Assembly (NCBI GenBank): GCA_964196325.1
Contig: CAXMST010000067.1
Location: forward strand, 1 to 20,054
Source of the DNA: CAXMST01 sp964196325
Lineage (GTDB): Bacteria; Actinomycetota; Thermoleophilia; Solirubrobacterales; 70-9
DNA: 20,054 bases
Reading direction: 5' to 3'
Shown here: piece after piece, positions 6,347 to 14,989 of the stretch
How the letters are laid out: each line of letters starts with the position of its first letter
Numbering within the stretch: the stretch's first letter is position 1
Notes under the pieces: generated by a model
What the model was told of the DNA's origin: nothing
Databases searched by the model: none
Seen by the model: the letters and a program-made list of their open reading frames with translations, nothing else
Position numbers and translations under genes: made by a program

Positions 6347-7276
6347 TCACCAGAGTGCGTCGTGGTCCTCCATGACCCCGGCGCCGGAGTGCAAGCCGAT
6401 CCCGGCCAACGAGCCGCTGAAGCTGCCGAACGGCTGCCGGTAGCTGGAGCGGATCAGGCCGAGGTTCTGGGAGGCGCTGCGCTCGGCCTCCGCTCTGAAA
6501 CTCATCTTGCTGCCATCGTCGAAGCTGACCGAGGAGAGGTCGGTGGCAAAGCTGACCGGGCCGGGCTCGAAGCTCTCGCCGCCGACCCAGATTGCACGCT
6601 CGCTGTTCGACGCGGGATCGTTGACGCCGCTGACCAGGTTCCAGCCCACCGCACGGCCGTCTTCCGCCAGGCCGGCACCGGCCGACCACGACCAGATCGT
6701 GTGGCGGGGGTGGTAGCCGGCTGACTCGTCTTCGATCCCGTGGCCCTGGGCCCGGATGGGATCGCGACCGGGGATCCGGATCTCACAGGCGATCGGGGCA
6801 AGACGCTTGCGAGTCCACACGTATCCACCGGCGCCGTTGGGGCAGATCGACTCGACCCAGCTGCCGGGCCCGATCTTCAGCGTCGCCACGAGCTCGCCGG
6901 CGACGATCCGCGTCACGGCGCCCTGCCCCGCGCGCTCCCCGGCACCGACCGGCCACACAGCGCCATCGCCGTACTCGCTCCAAACCTCTCCCCGCCCGAA
7001 CGGCGGTCGCGTCCGCGTCCGCTCGAGCAACTCGCCGTTGCCGCGGTCGAGGAGCGCCCAGAAGGTCTGCCCGGCGATCCCCACCTGGACCCGCGCGGCG
7101 CACAGCATCAACTCATCGCAGAAAGCGGCGACGTAGCGCCAACGCTTGCGCAACCCTCGGGCGGGACCGAGCAGCGGCATCGATCCCGGGGGCAGCGCCA
7201 GCTCTGGTCGCTCGGGACCAGGGCCGCGCCACGGCAGCGAGGCGAGCTCGTCGGGCAACGGCCGCCCCCGCGCCAT
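6347..7276 (-). CDS. DUF2804 family protein
   Basis: 309 residues, soluble, no signal peptide. Features I associate with DUF2804: an RKRWRYVAAFCDEL stretch near residue 45, a WSWSAGAG ... VGWNLVSGVND region near 190-215, an ERAIWVGG segment, and the C-terminal GVMEDHDALW. The family is beta-rich and its biochemical role is unknown; a link to lipid metabolism is a possibility raised by this neighbourhood, not a known fact. The ATG (7276) lies 4 nt past the stop of the biotin carboxylase gene, so the two are almost certainly translated from one message. It converges on the 66-aa gene with a 7-nt gap. Confidence 0.75.
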   Translation of the reverse strand: MARGRPLPDELASLPWRGPGPERPELALPPGSMPLLGPARGLRKRWRYVAAFCDELMLCAARVQVGIAGQTFWALLDRGNGELLERTRTRPPFGRGEVWSEYGDGAVWPVGAGERAGQGAVTRIVAGELVATLKIGPGSWVESICPNGAGGYVWTRKRLAPIACEIRIPGRDPIRAQGHGIEDESAGYHPRHTIWSWSAGAGLAEDGRAVGWNLVSGVNDPASNSERAIWVGGESFEPGPVSFATDLSSVSFDDGSKMSFRAEAERSASQNLGLIRSSYRQPFGSFSGSLAGIGLHSGAGVMEDHDALW

Positions 7277-7280
7277 CGGA

Positions 7281-9041
7281 CTACTCGATCTTCGCGATCA
7301 GATCGCCGGCGTTGATCGCCGCGCCGACCTCAGCCGCGAGTGAGCCGATCCTGCCCGCCCGGTGGGCGGTGATCTCGTTCTCCATCTTCATCGCCTCGAT
7401 CACGCAGACGAGCGTGCCCTCCTCGACCTCGTCACCGTCGGAGACCTCAACCTTGAAGATCGATCCCTGCAGCGGGGCCACCAGATCCTCGCTGGAGACG
7501 GCTGCCGCCGCGCCCGAGGTGCGCTCCCGGCGCGCGCGACGCTTCAGCGCGGGGCCGCCGCCGCCGCCGAGGGGCCCGGCAGCACCGGTCACCTTGACGG
7601 GGAAGAGCTTGTTGCCCACCTCGACCTTGTACTCGCGGGTCAGCACCTCACCGTTCTGATCGCCGCCGGCGGGCGCCGGGGCGTCCGTTGGCGCGAGCCC
7701 AGCGAGCCATTCCTTGCTCTCGGTCAGGTCCCTGCAGGTCTCACCCGCGGACCACTGCCGGGTGGCGAGGATCGCCTGATGGAAGGGGATCAGAGTTGTG
7801 AGCGAGCCGACTTCGTACTCCCCCAGGGCGCGCAGCATCCGCCGCGTAGCCTTCTCGCGGTCCACGTCCCAAGTGATCAGCTTCGCCACCATCGGGTCAT
7901 ACAGCGGCGTCACCTCGACTCCGGCCTCGAGCCCGGAGTCGACGCGTACGCCGGGGCCGGAGGGCTCCTTGTAGGCGTCGACCGGCCCGGGCGCCGGCGT
8001 GAAATACAGATGCGCTGCCTCGGCGTTGATCCGGCACTCAATCGCGTGGCCTCGCAGCTCGACCTGCTCCTGGCTCAGCGAGAGCGGCTCGCCGGCCGCT
8101 ACCTGAACTTGCTCGCGCACGATGTCGACTCCGGTGACCATCTCGGTCACGCAGTGCTCGACCTGTACGCGGGTATTCATCTCGAGGAAGAAGTACTCGT
8201 CGCCCACCTGAAGGCCCTCGATCGTCCCGGCGCCACGGTAGTCCACGGCTCGTGCCGCATCCGTCGCCATGGTGCCGATCCGCTCGCGCATCTCCTCGTC
8301 CACGTGCGGCCCCGGAGCCTCCTCGATCAGCTTCTGGTGCCGGCGCTGGATTGAGCAGTCGCGCTCACCGAGATGGATCACGTTCCCGTGGCTATCCGCA
8401 AGCACTTGCACCTCGACGTGACGCGGATCCTCGAGATAGCGCTCCAGGTAGACCCGATCGTCGCTGAAGAACTTTTCCCCCTCGCGGGCCGCCCCTTCGA
8501 ACGCCTCCTGCAGGTCGTCCTCGGTCAGGGCCACGCGGAAGCCCTTGCCGCCACCGCCACCGACCGCCTTACAGGCGATCGGGTAGCCGATCTGCTTGGC
8601 CAACTCCACGGCTGACGCCGCGTCCGGGGCTGGATCGGTGTCGCCGGGCACGATCGGCACCCCCGCCTTCTGCATGATCTCCCGGGCCCTGGTCTTCGAG
8701 CCCATCGCCTCGATCGCGCTCGCCGGTGGACCGATCCAAGTCATGCCCGCCGCAGGGATCGCCTCAGCAAACTGGGCGTTCTCGGCGAGGAATCCGTAGC
8801 CGGGATGAATCGCCTCCGCGCCCGCCTCGGCGGCCACCTCGAGCATTTTCTCGATGTTCAGGTAGCTCTCGGCCGGTACCGCCGGGCCGAGTAGGAAAGC
8901 CTCGTCGGCGAAGCTCACGTGAGGAGCGTCGCGGTCGGCTTCGGAGTAGACGCCGACGCTCGCAATCCCCATCTCACGAAGCGTCCGCATGACCCGGATA
9001 GCGATCTCGCCGCGATTGGCAATCAGGACCTTCTCGAACAT
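7281..9041 (-). CDS. biotin carboxylase fused to biotin carboxyl carrier protein (acyl-CoA carboxylase alpha subunit)
   Basis: 586 residues with both halves of an actinobacterial acyl-CoA carboxylase alpha chain. The biotin carboxylase part has IANRGEIAIRV (7-17), the ATP-grasp glycine loop GGGGGKG (161-167), ERDCSIQRRHQK (226-237) and FLEMNTRVQVEH (285-296). After a linker at about 450-515 a biotinyl domain carries AMKMENE with the biotin-accepting lysine near 552. It would carboxylate biotin with ATP and bicarbonate, for transfer to acetyl- or propionyl-CoA by a separate carboxyltransferase beta subunit, not encoded in this window. ATG 9041 starts directly at the conserved N-terminus; a TATCCT -10 box lies 9 nt upstream. 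DUF2804 follows in the same operon. Confidence 0.95.
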   Translation of the reverse strand: MFEKVLIANRGEIAIRVMRTLREMGIASVGVYSEADRDAPHVSFADEAFLLGPAVPAESYLNIEKMLEVAAEAGAEAIHPGYGFLAENAQFAEAIPAAGMTWIGPPASAIEAMGSKTRAREIMQKAGVPIVPGDTDPAPDAASAVELAKQIGYPIACKAVGGGGGKGFRVALTEDDLQEAFEGAAREGEKFFSDDRVYLERYLEDPRHVEVQVLADSHGNVIHLGERDCSIQRRHQKLIEEAPGPHVDEEMRERIGTMATDAARAVDYRGAGTIEGLQVGDEYFFLEMNTRVQVEHCVTEMVTGVDIVREQVQVAAGEPLSLSQEQVELRGHAIECRINAEAAHLYFTPAPGPVDAYKEPSGPGVRVDSGLEAGVEVTPLYDPMVAKLITWDVDREKATRRMLRALGEYEVGSLTTLIPFHQAILATRQWSAGETCRDLTESKEWLAGLAPTDAPAPAGGDQNGEVLTREYKVEVGNKLFPVKVTGAAGPLGGGGGPALKRRARRERTSGAAAAVSSEDLVAPLQGSIFKVEVSDGDEVEEGTLVCVIEAMKMENEITAHRAGRIGSLAAEVGAAINAGDLIAKIE

Positions 9042-9050
9042 AGGCGCACG

Positions 9051-9056
9051 AGGATA
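9051..9056 (-). promoter_or_regulatory. -10 box for biotin carboxylase gene
   Basis: TATCCT on the minus strand ends 9 nt before ATG 9041, no Shine-Dalgarno. Only 16 bp separate it from the opposite-strand -10 box at 9073. Confidence 0.5.
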
Positions 9057-9072
9057 GTCGGCGGCGGCGGGC

Positions 9073-9078
9073 TAGGAT
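9073..9078 (+). promoter_or_regulatory. -10 box for 91-aa membrane protein gene
   Basis: TAGGAT ends 9 nt before GTG 9088. It faces away from the biotin carboxylase promoter, and the two polymerase footprints would overlap. Confidence 0.5.
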
Positions 9079-9087
9079 CAACCGATC

Positions 9088-9363
9088 GTGAGCGCGGACC
9101 AGGCAGCCCGACCCTCCGCGCCGAGCACGGTCGCCGAGTTGGAGCGCAGCGCCCGGTTAGTCGCTGCGGCGGTCACCGGGGCGGTGCTCTTGATCGTCGC
9201 CCTGACCGTCGCGCTGGTGGTCGGTCTGGACCTTGAGCCGATCCCCGTTATTCCGATCGCGGCCCTCGTGATCGCCGTCGACGTCTGGTTTCTGATCACC
9301 TTCAGGCGCCAGCGGCGGGAGGCACTCGAGCAGCTCCGCCGCGATCAGGCCGGAATCGGCTAG
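9088..9363 (+). CDS. small two-helix membrane protein
   Basis: 91 residues from GTG 9088. Two hydrophobic helices: about 24-46 (VAAAVTGAVLLIVALTVALV) and 53-72 (IPVIPIAALVIAVDVWFLIT), followed by a basic, Gln/Arg-rich cytoplasmic tail (FRRQRREALEQLRR). With positive charge after helix two, both ends probably lie inside the cell. No known family is recognised. The gene is divergent from the biotin carboxylase gene and convergent with the SnoaL-like gene; the 47-nt gap to the latter holds overlapping GC-rich inverted repeats (GGCCGG / CCGGCC, 9374-9400) that could stop transcription from both sides. Confidence 0.65.
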   Translation: MSADQAARPSAPSTVAELERSARLVAAAVTGAVLLIVALTVALVVGLDLEPIPVIPIAALVIAVDVWFLITFRRQRREALEQLRRDQAGIG

Positions 9364-9410
9364 CGGCGATCGGGGCCGGACCGGCGATCGGCGGCCGGCC
9401 GGAGCTCTGC

Positions 9411-9827
9411 TCAGAACTCGGGAAAGGCGTCGGAGACGTCGAGCGCCTCCAGCGCGCCGCCCACATCGCGATCGAGCGCGGAACGCTGGACGAGGCCATC
9501 GACGATCACGATCACTTGAAACCAGGGCAGGTCGACGTCAACGCCACTGCCCTTGCTCTCGCCGTGAAAGCGGATCCGAAGGATGGCGACATCGTCCTCC
9601 AACTCGAACGACTCGATCTCGATCCGGACCTGCTCCCAGGGCTCGTGCAGGTCCTCCCAGAACTGACGGAAGCCGGCGTGGCCGCGGTATAGGGGCGCAG
9701 TGCCGGGAAAGCTGGCCGAGGTGTGCCACTCCACGTCGCCGGCGAGTAGTGCGACGGTTCCCTCAACGTCGCCCTGATTCCAGGCCGCGTATCCGCGCCG
9801 GATCCGCTCGATGAGCTCCTCGGCCAT
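9411..9827 (-). CDS. SnoaL-like / NTF2-fold protein
   Basis: 138 residues with the typical pattern of the SnoaL-like (nuclear transport factor 2 fold) family: an N-terminal helix and AAWNQGDVEGTVALLAGDVEW, then YRGHAGFRQFWEDL, and beta strands rich in VRIEIESFELEDD and FQVIVIVDGLV. These small cone-shaped proteins bind hydrophobic ligands or act as isomerases or cyclases, and many members have no known substrate. No signal peptide. ATG 9827 is followed by a normal N-terminus and preceded at 6 nt by a TAGACT -10 box, so this gene probably has its own promoter though it lies downstream of purA on the same strand. Confidence 0.8.
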   Translation of the reverse strand: MAEELIERIRRGYAAWNQGDVEGTVALLAGDVEWHTSASFPGTAPLYRGHAGFRQFWEDLHEPWEQVRIEIESFELEDDVAILRIRFHGESKGSGVDVDLPWFQVIVIVDGLVQRSALDRDVGGALEALDVSDAFPEF

Positions 9828-9833
9828 GGGCCG

Positions 9834-9839
9834 AGTCTA
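9834..9839 (-). promoter_or_regulatory. -10 box of leaderless-type promoter for SnoaL-like gene
   Basis: TAGACT on the minus strand ends 6 nt before ATG 9827; it lies just past the purA hairpin at 9858-9876. Confidence 0.5.
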
Positions 9840-9857
9840 GTCGGGGCTCGCGATCGG

Positions 9858-9876
9858 CTCGCCGGTAGCCGGTGAG
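9858..9876 (-). terminator. hairpin just after purA
   Basis: CTCGCCGG-TAG-CCGGTGAG: 8-bp stem with one G-U pair, 3-base loop, starting 2 nt past the purA stop. No T-run follows. Its position between purA and a separate promoter supports a terminator role. Confidence 0.5.
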
Positions 9877-9878
9877 GC

Positions 9879-11186
<1,308 letters not shown>

Positions 11187-11194
11187 GAGGGCAG

Positions 11195-11200
11195 AGACTA
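11195..11200 (-). promoter_or_regulatory. -10 box of internal leaderless-type promoter for purA
   Basis: TAGTCT on the minus strand ends 8 nt before GTG 11186, in the 19-nt gap after the DnaC-like gene. It would let purA be transcribed apart from the upstream cluster. Confidence 0.45.
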
Positions 11201-11205
11201 CGGAC

Positions 11206-12060
11206 TCAGTCGGGCCGGTCGGGGAGCGCCGTCGGCGCCAACTGGACGCGGTGGTCGGCACCGGTCAGCTCCAGGGGATCACCACACATCTCAACCAGCC
11301 TGGAGGTGATCCGCTCGCCGAGCTGCTCGCTCAGCTGCGACTCGCTGAGGTTGGTCGTAACCAGGATCGAGCGCTCATCTGAGTAGCGTCGGTCGATGAT
11401 CGCGTAGAGTTGCTCAAGGACCCACTCGGTCCGGCTCTCGGCCCCGAGGTCGTCGAGATGCAGGAGGTCGACCGAGACCAGCCGGTTGAAGAAGGTGAAG
11501 TAGCTGTCCTCCCCGGCCTCAGCATCGAAGGTCCGCCGAATCCGCGCCAGCAAGCGTGGCAGCGAATAGATCGCCGCCGTGCGCCCAGCGTCCAGCGCCG
11601 CCTTGGAGACCAGCATCGCCAGCGTTGTCTTGCCGGTCCCCGTGCTTCCCTGGATCCAGAGCCCACGGCCCCCGTCGATGCGCTCCTCGATCGCCTCGCA
11701 GAAGCCGCGGACCTCTGCCACCTTGGTGCGGTTGCGGGGGTCGCGAGCCATCTCCGAGACCGGCGGCCGCTCGAAGGAGACGCCACGGTAGCGCCGGGGC
11801 AGGGTTGCCGCAATGCCCTGGGCGCGAGCGCGCTCGATGCGGCGCGCTCGGCAGCGGCAGGGGCTGGCGAGATCGTCGGCGTCAACGATCCAACCGCCGC
11901 CGTCGCAGAGCGCGAACGGACAGCTCGCGCGCGGCCGCGGCTCGGAGCCCGTCGCGGAGGGCGCCGGGCCTTCGCCCTCGCCTCCACCGGGTAGGGCCTC
12001 GAGCGCGATCTCCGGCAGCCCGGCCTCGAGCCGGCCTCGAGCCGGCCGCTCGGCGCTCAT
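11206..12060 (-). CDS. DnaC/DnaI-like ATPase, probable helicase loader
   Basis: 284 residues. N-terminal low-complexity stretch (1-45), then a cysteine cluster C47-x4-C52 ... C68-x-C70 that looks like a small zinc site, then an AAA+ domain of the DnaC/DnaI/IstB type: Walker A GSTGTGKTT (138-146), Walker B LLHLDDLG (199-206), sensor-1 VTTNL (234-238) and an arginine-bearing RITSRL (250-255). Such proteins load the replicative helicase on DNA. The gene directly follows dnaB with an ATGA overlap, giving strong contextual support. IstB-type transposition helpers share the fold but no transposase is nearby. Many actinobacteria use DciA instead, so a DnaC-like protein here is notable. A tandem 11-bp repeat lies in its first codons. 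Confidence 0.85.
   Translation of the reverse strand: MSAERPARGRLEAGLPEIALEALPGGGEGEGPAPSATGSEPRPRASCPFALCDGGGWIVDADDLASPCRCRARRIERARAQGIAATLPRRYRGVSFERPPVSEMARDPRNRTKVAEVRGFCEAIEERIDGGRGLWIQGSTGTGKTTLAMLVSKAALDAGRTAAIYSLPRLLARIRRTFDAEAGEDSYFTFFNRLVSVDLLHLDDLGAESRTEWVLEQLYAIIDRRYSDERSILVTTNLSESQLSEQLGERITSRLVEMCGDPLELTGADHRVQLAPTALPDRPD
12021..12047. repeat. 11-bp tandem repeat, about 2.5 copies
   Basis: Unit CGGCCTCGAGC at 12021-12031 and 12032-12042, then a partial copy to 12047, inside codons 5-14 of the DnaC-like gene. As 11 is not a multiple of 3, gain or loss of a unit would shift the frame. Confidence 0.8.
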
Positions 12061-13472
12061 GCGGCCTCACCCACCTCTGCGGGGCGTCGCTGATCGGTAC
12101 GAGACATGCTGACAAAGCGCGGGTACTGCGGCTGGAACACCAGCGGTACCTTGCCGGTCGGCCCGTTGCGGTGTTTCGCGACAACCAGGTCAGCCTCGCC
12201 GGGACGATCGGAATCGTCGGGGTTGTAATAGTCGTCGCGGTAGATGAAGGAGACGATGTCGGCGTCCTGCTCGATCGAGCCGCTCTCTCGCAGGTCGGCG
12301 AGCATCGGCACCTTGTCCGGCCGCTGCTCGGGCGCACGCGAGAGCTGCGAGAGCGCCACCACCGGCACCGACAGCTCCCGCGCCAGCACCTTCAGCCCAC
12401 GGCTCATCTGGCCGACCTGCTCGACCCGGCCCGCGCGCGGGTCGTCGGGTCGCATCAGCTGGATGTAGTCGACGATGATCAGTCCGAGCCCGCCGGAGCT
12501 CGACTGCAGTCGCCGCGCCTTGGCCCGCAGGTCCATCATGCTCAGATCCGAGGAGTCGTCGATCCACAGCGGTGCCTCGGCCAACTCATTGCAGGCGCGC
12601 AGGACCTTGCTCCACTGCTTGGTCACCTGACCCTTACGCAGGCGGTCCGAGGAGATCAGCGCCCTTGAGGCGATGAAGCGGTGGGCAAGCTCGGTCTCAG
12701 ACATCTCCAACGAGAAGAAAGCGACCGGCAGCTTCTCCTTCCAGGCGACGTTCTCGGCGAAGTTGCAGACCAGGCTCGACTTGCCCATCGCCGGGCGCGC
12801 CGCCAACACGATCAGGTTGCCGGGTTGAAAGCCGCCGGTCATCTCATCGAGCTGGGGGAAGCCCGAGGGCGTCCCGGTCATCTTCGACTCGCCGTTCGCA
12901 AGCTTCTCGAGCCGCTCGGTCTCGTGCACGAGGATGTCGCCGAGGGCGCTGAACTCCGAGGCCTGGTCGTCGCGGGCGACGTCGAAGAGCAGCTTCTCGG
13001 CCCGCTCGACCAGCTCCTGAGGCTCAGCCTCGCGCCCGTGGATGGAGCCCTGAATCTGTTGGGAGGCCTGTAGCAGTCGCCTCAGCAGCGCGTTCTGGCG
13101 GACGATCTGCGCGTAGTGCCCGGCGTTGCCCGGCACCGGGGTGCTGGCGGCCAGCCCTGAGACCACCTCCACACCGCCGACCTCCTCGAGCCGGCCCTCG
13201 GTCCGCAGCAACTCGGCCACCGTGAGCGCGTCGACGGCCTCGCCACGGTTGTCGAGCTCGCGGATCGCCCGGTGGATGGCCCGGTGACGCGGGCGATAGA
13301 AGTCGTCGGGCTCGAGCCGCACGTCGAGTACCGCGTCGACCGCGGTCTGGGAGACCATCATCGCCCCGAGCACCGACTCCTCGGCTTCGAGATTCTGGGG
13401 CGGCAACGCCGCTTGGTTGAGGGCTTCTTCTTCCACGCTGATCCTGGTTCGGCCTCGGGCAGGGACAATCAC
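12057..13472 (-). CDS. dnaB: replicative DNA helicase DnaB
   Basis: 471 residues, the ring helicase that unwinds DNA at the replication fork. The N-terminal domain starts at PPQNLEAEESVLGAMM (24-39). The RecA-like C-terminal domain has Walker A ARPAMGKSS (225-233), the SLEM motif (254-257, with the presumed catalytic Glu256), Walker B IIVDYIQL (332-339), ALSQLSR (373-379) and LADLRESGSIEQDAD (391-405), with an AKHRNGPTG Arg-finger region (432-440). No intein interrupts it. Start GTG 13472 has GGGGAG 4 nt upstream; GTG 13436 with AGGA upstream is an alternative and loses nothing conserved. It lies between rplI and the DnaC-like gene, with which it overlaps by ATGA. Confidence 0.96.
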   Translation of the reverse strand: MIVPARGRTRISVEEEALNQAALPPQNLEAEESVLGAMMVSQTAVDAVLDVRLEPDDFYRPRHRAIHRAIRELDNRGEAVDALTVAELLRTEGRLEEVGGVEVVSGLAASTPVPGNAGHYAQIVRQNALLRRLLQASQQIQGSIHGREAEPQELVERAEKLLFDVARDDQASEFSALGDILVHETERLEKLANGESKMTGTPSGFPQLDEMTGGFQPGNLIVLAARPAMGKSSLVCNFAENVAWKEKLPVAFFSLEMSETELAHRFIASRALISSDRLRKGQVTKQWSKVLRACNELAEAPLWIDDSSDLSMMDLRAKARRLQSSSGGLGLIIVDYIQLMRPDDPRAGRVEQVGQMSRGLKVLARELSVPVVALSQLSRAPEQRPDKVPMLADLRESGSIEQDADIVSFIYRDDYYNPDDSDRPGEADLVVAKHRNGPTGKVPLVFQPQYPRFVSMSRTDQRRPAEVGEAA

Positions 13473-13558
13473 TGTCTCCCCATTGAAGGCGCTGGGGAGG
13501 CGGAACTCACCCCCGCCCCGGAGGTAGCTACGAATGAATCACAACCAGCGGGCGGCCG

Positions 13559-13576
13559 TAGCCCATGACCGGGCTA
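13559..13576 (-). other. hairpin between rplI and dnaB
   Basis: TAGCCC / GGGCTA, perfect 6-bp stem, 6-base loop, 22 nt past the rplI stop in the 126-nt gap before dnaB. Might be an attenuator or processing site; no T-run on the minus strand. Confidence 0.3.
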
Positions 13577-13598
13577 TTTGCGGTGAGTGCCGGGTCCG

Positions 13599-14051
13599 CT
13601 ACTTCTGCTCGGCGACGATCGTCTTGACCGAGGCGGTCGCACCACCGGGAACCTCGATACCGATCATGTAGGTGCCGAGCTCGTGGATCGGATCCTCGAG
13701 CAAGATCTTCTTGCGATCGATGCGGAGGCCGCGGGCCTGGGAAATCGCATCGGCGATCTCCTTGGTCGTGACCGAGCCGAAAAGCTTGCCGTCCTCGCCG
13801 GCGCGGTGGTTGATCGTCAGCACCGTCTTTGAAAGCAGCGCGGCCGTCTCGCCGGCGCGCTCGAGGGCCTCGCGGGCCGCCCGGTCCTGCGCCTCACGGC
13901 GGCGCTGCGCCTCCTCCAGAGAAGCCTGGGTCGCCGGCTGGGCCAGCGATCGCGGCACGAGATAGTTGCGTAGATACCCGGGCGCGACGTCGATCGCGTC
14001 GCCAACCTCGCCGAGTCCGTCGACCGCCTTGAGCAGGATCGCCTGGGCCAT
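13599..14051 (-). CDS. rplI: 50S ribosomal protein L9
   Basis: 150 residues, normal length for bL9. The N-terminal domain has the family pattern GLGEVGDAIDVAPGYLRNYLVP (about 12-33), which binds 23S rRNA; then a long Ala/Glu/Arg-rich connecting helix (about 40-75) and the C-terminal domain with GKLFGSVTTKEIADAI (about 88-103) and IHELGTY. ATG 14051 is preceded by only a weak GAGAG. It follows rpsR by 17 nt and precedes dnaB by 126 nt, the conserved S6-SSB-S18-L9-DnaB order. Confidence 0.97.
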   Translation of the reverse strand: MAQAILLKAVDGLGEVGDAIDVAPGYLRNYLVPRSLAQPATQASLEEAQRRREAQDRAAREALERAGETAALLSKTVLTINHRAGEDGKLFGSVTTKEIADAISQARGLRIDRKKILLEDPIHELGTYMIGIEVPGGATASVKTIVAEQK

Positions 14052-14068
14052 CTCTCAGAGGCCTCGGC

Positions 14069-14329
14069 TCAACGGTCGCCGACGTAAGGCAGCATGGCGA
14101 GCTCGCGCGCCCGCTTGACCGCTACTCCGAGCTGCCGCTGATGAAGCCGGGAGAGCCCGGTCACTCGCCGCGAGCGGATCTTGCCGCGGTCGGAGATGAA
14201 GCGGCGGATCGTCGTCAGATCCTTGTAGTCGATCGTCTCGACATTGATCTTCGTGTACTTGCGCGGTCGGTTCCGGTCGAAGGCACGTCGGCCGCCGCCG
14301 CCGCCACGGCGCGGGGTCTGCGTGGCCAT
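14069..14329 (-). CDS. rpsR: 30S ribosomal protein S18
   Basis: 86 residues. The core TIDYKDLTTIRRFISDRGKI and RRVTGLSRLHQRQLGVAVKRARELAMLPY is diagnostic of bS18, the partner of S6 on the small-subunit platform. The N-terminus is a basic Gly/Arg-rich extension (RRGGGGGRR). The zinc-binding cysteines found in some S18 proteins are absent, so this is the zinc-free form. ATG 14329 has an AGGGTG 8 nt upstream. It lies 119 nt after ssb; that gap shows no clear reading frame. Confidence 0.97.
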   Translation of the reverse strand: MATQTPRRGGGGGRRAFDRNRPRKYTKINVETIDYKDLTTIRRFISDRGKIRSRRVTGLSRLHQRQLGVAVKRARELAMLPYVGDR

Positions 14330-14448
14330 CAGCCGGCCACCCTGTGTTCGCTGAAGCTCTGCATCGGGTCGAGCATGTTAGAGATGGGGCCGAAGCTGCG
14401 CGCGACGGCCACCCGACCGAAGCGACCGCGATCTGCCCTGAGACGTCC

Positions 14449-14928
14449 CTAGAAGGGTATGTCGTCGTCCTCGCGGCCGCCGCCGCCAACCGCGGCGGGC
14501 TGGCTGAAGTCGGACGTATCGGCCGGGACATCCGAGGCCGGGGCGCCGCCGGCGCCTCCACCACCGTCGCCGCCACCGGTGGGGGCGTCGCTGCGAGAGC
14601 CCAGGAACTGCACGGTCTGGGCGACGATCTCGACCTTCTGCCGCTTGCCACTGCCGTCCTTGGCCTCCCACTCGCTCCAGCGCAGACGACCGTCTACGGC
14701 GACGGGCCGGCCCTTGGAGAGGTAGTTGGCACAGCTCTCGCCCTGGGCCCCGAACACCGTCACATCGAGGTAGTTCGGCTCCTCCACCCACTCGCCGGAG
14801 GCGTCGTTGCGGCGCCGGTGGTTGACCGCGACGCGCAGCTGGCACACGGCGGTACCGCTGGGCAACGCCCGCAGCTCCGGATCGGAGGTCAGGTTGCCGG
14901 TGATCGTGACCCTGTTGATATTTGCCAC
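14449..14928 (-). CDS. ssb: single-stranded DNA-binding protein
   Basis: 159 residues. An OB-fold domain (about 1-108) with NRVTITGNLTSDPELR, NYLDVTVFGAQGESCANYLSKG and VDGRLRWSEWE, a Gly/Ala/Pro-rich disordered linker (about 113-150), and the acidic C-terminal tip DDDIPF that recruits replication and repair partners. GTG 14928 is fixed by the conserved N-terminus and by AAGGAG 10 nt upstream (14939-14944), a good ribosome site. It lies between rpsF and rpsR, as in most bacteria with this cluster. Its ribosome site lies at the edge of a possible long hairpin. Confidence 0.96.
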   Translation of the reverse strand: MANINRVTITGNLTSDPELRALPSGTAVCQLRVAVNHRRRNDASGEWVEEPNYLDVTVFGAQGESCANYLSKGRPVAVDGRLRWSEWEAKDGSGKRQKVEIVAQTVQFLGSRSDAPTGGGDGGGGAGGAPASDVPADTSDFSQPAAVGGGGREDDDIPF

Positions 14929-14931
14929 TTG

Positions 14932-14974
14932 GCTAAGACTCCTTGCTGAAGTTGATCTCTGTTCAAGTCTAAGC
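14932..14974 (-). promoter_or_regulatory. stem-loop overlapping the ssb ribosome-binding site
   Basis: GCTTAGACT and AGTCTTAGC on the minus strand pair at 8 of 9 positions (arms 14966-14974 and 14932-14940, 25-base loop). The 3' arm covers the last two bases of the AAGGAG and the bases up to the spacer before the GTG. Possible translational control. Confidence 0.3.
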
Positions 14975-14989
14975 GGCCGGGCGGCGCTT

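Noticed and set aside
9364..9410. Bidirectional terminator between the convergent 91-aa and SnoaL-like genes
   Set aside because: Several short overlapping GC repeats exist but no single convincing stem, so it is mentioned only within the neighbouring gene entry.
11206..12060. IstB transposition helper
   Set aside because: No transposase or inverted repeats flank it, and the ATGA overlap with dnaB points to a helicase-loader role.
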